From assembly GCF_001686985.1 (NCBI RefSeq), contig NZ_CP015322.1, positions 558,001 to 622,000 of the forward strand: a DNA stretch of 64,000 bases, written 5' to 3'. The notes beneath the pieces were generated by a model. It was given only the letters and a program-made list of their open reading frames with translations, had not been told where the DNA came from and did no database searches. Positions 61,922 to 64,000 of this stretch are shown here, piece by piece (position 1 is the first letter of the stretch; the number at the start of each line of letters is the position of its first letter). Origin of the DNA: Mesorhizobium amorphae CCNWGS0123. Lineage in GTDB: Bacteria; Pseudomonadota; Alphaproteobacteria; Rhizobiales; Rhizobiaceae. The translations under genes were made by a program, and so were the position numbers.

Positions 61922-62368
61922 ATGAAACCTGAACCCGCCGGCATCACGCGCATGAAGGATGCCTATGAAGGGCGCGTCTGGAACATCCTCGGACAAACCT
62001 ACACACTCAAGCATGTGACCGAGACTTCGATGCTTTGGTATGCCGAATTCCCGCCGGGAACGTTCGTGCCGCCGCATATCCATCCCACCCAGGACGAGCT
62101 GGTCATCGTTCTCGAAGGCGAGATCCATGCCGTGCTCGACGGAGTAGAGCAGGTTGCAGGCTACGGAGATACGGTCCGATTGCCGATGGGCATTCCGCAT
62201 GGGCTGTTCAACAAGTCCGATAAGAAGGCTGAAGCTCTTTTCGTGGTCTCGCCGACCGGCGCGCTGTTCTCTCTGTTTGACAAAATCCACAACGTCGGCG
62301 ACCCGGCTGAGGTGGTCCGCTTGGCCGCGCAGCATGAGATCAACTTTCTCCCGCCGCCAGCCGGCTGA
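61922..62368 (+). CDS. Small cupin protein
   Basis: 148 residues, single cupin domain: P-P-H-I-H-P-T-Q-D-E followed by P-M-G-I-P-H-G gives two metal-binding histidines, a glutamate and a third histidine. Could be an isomerase or dioxygenase in the same pathway. An AAGAGGAG ribosome site precedes the ATG. Confidence 0.85.
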   Translation: MKPEPAGITRMKDAYEGRVWNILGQTYTLKHVTETSMLWYAEFPPGTFVPPHIHPTQDELVIVLEGEIHAVLDGVEQVAGYGDTVRLPMGIPHGLFNKSDKKAEALFVVSPTGALFSLFDKIHNVGDPAEVVRLAAQHEINFLPPPAG

Positions 62369-62425
62369 GCGTCGGGCGCCCGGCGATCGCAAATGCCCGG
62401 TTAGTGTGCGTAAATGGGAGCACTT

Positions 62426-63433
62426 ATGTCTTCGACCTGCAGCAATCACGCCAACAACAGCCAGATGTTTCGGCCGCCGATCGGCGATCTGTGGGACTAT
62501 GCCGACATCTCGCGCGACAAGTGCATTGCGCCTGGATTGAAAGTACGCAACTGGATCCAGTACCAGGCGAGCGAGGAGTTCTACATCCAACGCCTGACAG
62601 ATCGTGGCTATTTGGTCGGCGCCGCAGGTTACAACGCGGTTGCCGTGATCGGCGACAAGGGGGTGCTGCTGGTGAGCACCCAATCGGGCGTGGCGACCAC
62701 CCACACGCTCAAGGGGTTGCGCACACTGACCGACCTGCCGGTCACGGACATCGTCTACACCCACTACCATATGGATCACATCGCCGGCACGCCCGAGATC
62801 GTAGCCGAGACCAAACAGCGCTTCGGTAGGGAAAGCCGGATCTGGGCGTCCTCGCTCACCGCGCGGCAGATCGACCGCTTTGGCCGTAAGGTACCGATGC
62901 CCACCAATGTCATCGAGGGCCATGACGGCGACTTCCTGTTCGAGGGCAAGCGGGTGCGCATCCGCACGCCTGAATACAACGGCCATTGCCTGGACAACGC
63001 GATCATCCATCTGCCGACCGAGGGCATCGTGCAGTTCGACGATATGGTCGAGCCGGAATGCATGCCCTTCCCCCATTTCGGCCCGCAGGAGAACTTGCGG
63101 AACTTCGAAGACAACATGATCGAACTGCAGGGGATGACCTGGGACTTCGTCAATGGTGGTCACGGCAATTTGGGCAGCCACGGCGACGTCAAATTCTACC
63201 TCGACTATTTCGACAAGATGCGCAACGCCACGGCGGCGCGCATGGAACGGCTCTCCACGACGGATTTTGTCGTGCCCACCTATTCGTACATGAGTGCCTG
63301 GGTGAATTATCTTGCTGCCGTCAGCGCCCTGGTCAAAGAGGACCTGCGCCCGGAATATGGCCTCTACTACGGATTCGAGGAAAGCGTCCCTACCCATGTC
63401 GAGATGATGATCAATCATCTTATCCTGTACTGA
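62426..63433 (+). CDS. Metallo-beta-lactamase-fold hydrolase
   Basis: 335 residues from the ATG that follows GGGAG; another ATG lies 12 bp upstream. The metal motif T-H-Y-H-M-D-H-I-A-G is present, with a later V-N-G-G-H-G-N. Likely a zinc-dependent hydrolase (lactone, thioester or similar). Continues the monooxygenase operon. Confidence 0.87.
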   Translation: MSSTCSNHANNSQMFRPPIGDLWDYADISRDKCIAPGLKVRNWIQYQASEEFYIQRLTDRGYLVGAAGYNAVAVIGDKGVLLVSTQSGVATTHTLKGLRTLTDLPVTDIVYTHYHMDHIAGTPEIVAETKQRFGRESRIWASSLTARQIDRFGRKVPMPTNVIEGHDGDFLFEGKRVRIRTPEYNGHCLDNAIIHLPTEGIVQFDDMVEPECMPFPHFGPQENLRNFEDNMIELQGMTWDFVNGGHGNLGSHGDVKFYLDYFDKMRNATAARMERLSTTDFVVPTYSYMSAWVNYLAAVSALVKEDLRPEYGLYYGFEESVPTHVEMMINHLILY

Positions 63434-63436
63434 GGC

Positions 63437-64000
63437 ATGAACGCGTCCATGACAGATCGCTTGCCGATTCCTCCTACCCTCGCCGGGAAGCGCGCTCTGG
63501 TGACCGGCGCCAGCCAGGGCTTGGGTCAGGATATGGCGGTGACCTTCGCCCAGGCAGGAGCCACGGTCGCAATTCACGGCCGAACACTTGGCGAGACAGA
63601 GGCAACGATCGAATTGGTCCGCAACCTCGGCGCAAACGCGCACGCGGTCGCAGCCGACTTCCTCGAGCCCGCAAGCATCAGGCCCATGGTCGAAGGGGCG
63701 ATCAAGGCGATGGGCGGTCTGGACATCCTGGTGAACAATGCTGGGATCGGCGAGATTTCCACGCTGGAGGATATGGACGAGGCCCTCTGGGATCGCACCA
63801 TTGCGATAAATCAGAAAGCGCCGTTCCTCGTCACCAAGGTAGCGGTCGAGACGATGCGGTCCAATGCCGATGGCGGACGCATCCTGTTCATCTCATCGAC
63901 CGCGGCAAAAACCGCGGACGCCGGTTTTTCCGTCTATGCCACGGCAAAGGCCGGGCTCCTGGCCTTTGCTCGCTGCATTGCCCCTGAATTGGGTCCGCAC
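63437..64000 (+). CDS. SDR-family oxidoreductase, N-terminal part (cut by window edge)
   Basis: 188 codons are visible and the frame is open to the last base. Nucleotide-binding T-G-A-S-Q-G-L-G, N-N-A-G and the active-site Y-A-T-A-K are present. It starts 3 bp after the MBL gene stop. MTDRLPIP at 63449 is an alternative start. Probably oxidises an alcohol intermediate of the pathway. Confidence 0.88.
   Translation, partial: MNASMTDRLPIPPTLAGKRALVTGASQGLGQDMAVTFAQAGATVAIHGRTLGETEATIELVRNLGANAHAVAADFLEPASIRPMVEGAIKAMGGLDILVNNAGIGEISTLEDMDEALWDRTIAINQKAPFLVTKVAVETMRSNADGGRILFISSTAAKTADAGFSVYATAKAGLLAFARCIAPELGPH

Noticed and set aside
61712..63643. 643-codon minus-strand frame opposite the cupin and MBL genes
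   Set aside because: Long only because GC-rich codon bias leaves the antisense frame open; the plus-strand genes carry the motifs.
1..64000. CRISPR arrays, tRNA, rRNA or replication origin
   Set aside because: No regularly spaced repeats, no tRNA cloverleaf or rRNA-like stretch, and no repABC or oriV-like genes were noticed.

Overview
The window reads as a piece of a rhizobial symbiosis island or symbiosis plasmid (Alphaproteobacteria, Hyphomicrobiales; Mesorhizobium or Ensifer/Sinorhizobium are the likeliest hosts, but the sequence alone does not settle the genus). The evidence is a complete nodABCSUIJ operon, nodD, two nod boxes, many IS remnants and a mosaic of catabolic and transport operons typical of accessory replicons.

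Layout. (1) 1-11.6 kb: nodulation. On the minus strand a nod box drives nodA-B-C-S-U-I-J, followed by an aldo/keto reductase cut by the window edge. Decayed IS30 and IS5 pieces separate this from a second nod box. That box lies between a large SGNH-type O-acyltransferase (minus) and nodD (plus). The two nod-box regions are diverged copies of one intergenic segment. (2) 11.6-19.5 kb: a probable sigma-54-dependent catabolic operon (alpha/beta hydrolase, MHS transporter, GSA-type aminotransferase, decayed BKACE gene) with a divergent PAS/AAA+ activator, then a DMT exporter divergent from an XRE-cupin regulator. (3) 19.5-28 kb: a MocR-type regulator between two gene sets, MOSC / ferredoxin-type reductase / PDH-E1-like enzyme on one side and trans-sulfuration enzyme / DHDPS-like aldolase / PaiB-like flavoprotein on the other. 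The same sequence motifs occur at both promoters. (4) 28.3-35.1 kb: a compact four-gene operon bounded by two inverted IS6-family ends: MFS exporter, saccharopine-dehydrogenase-like enzyme, lysine/ornithine-type N-hydroxylase, and a cupin fused to a methionyl-tRNA-synthetase-like domain. The last two are the signature pair of hydrazine (N-N bond) biosynthesis, which makes this the most exciting part of the window. (5) 35-37.7 kb: IS110 copies, one broken and one intact. (6) 37.7-43.8 kb: homoserine dehydrogenase, aldehyde dehydrogenase, DapA, aspartase, a ThrB-like protein without its catalytic aspartates, and an Lrp regulator; this is best read as a homoserine/aspartate-semialdehyde catabolic operon. 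(7) 44-51 kb: a second PaiB-like / trans-sulfuration enzyme module with a polar amino-acid ABC transporter, a lone B3/B4 domain protein and an XRE-cupin regulator that shares an operator with the one in region 2. (8) 51-64 kb: a branched-chain-type (HAAT) ABC transporter with a hydratase, a creatinase-like M24 enzyme and an Lrp regulator, divergent from a flavin monooxygenase operon (FMN reductase, luciferase-like monooxygenase, hydrolase, cupin, MBL hydrolase, SDR).

How it may work together. The nod genes predict an N-methylated, carbamoylated lipochitooligosaccharide, perhaps further O-acylated by the nod-box-linked acyltransferase. Most of the rest looks like uptake and catabolism of plant-derived amino compounds, plus one specialised-metabolite locus predicted to join an N-hydroxylated diamine (probably lysine) to a second amino acid through an N-N bond. 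No tRNA, rRNA, CRISPR array or replication origin was seen.
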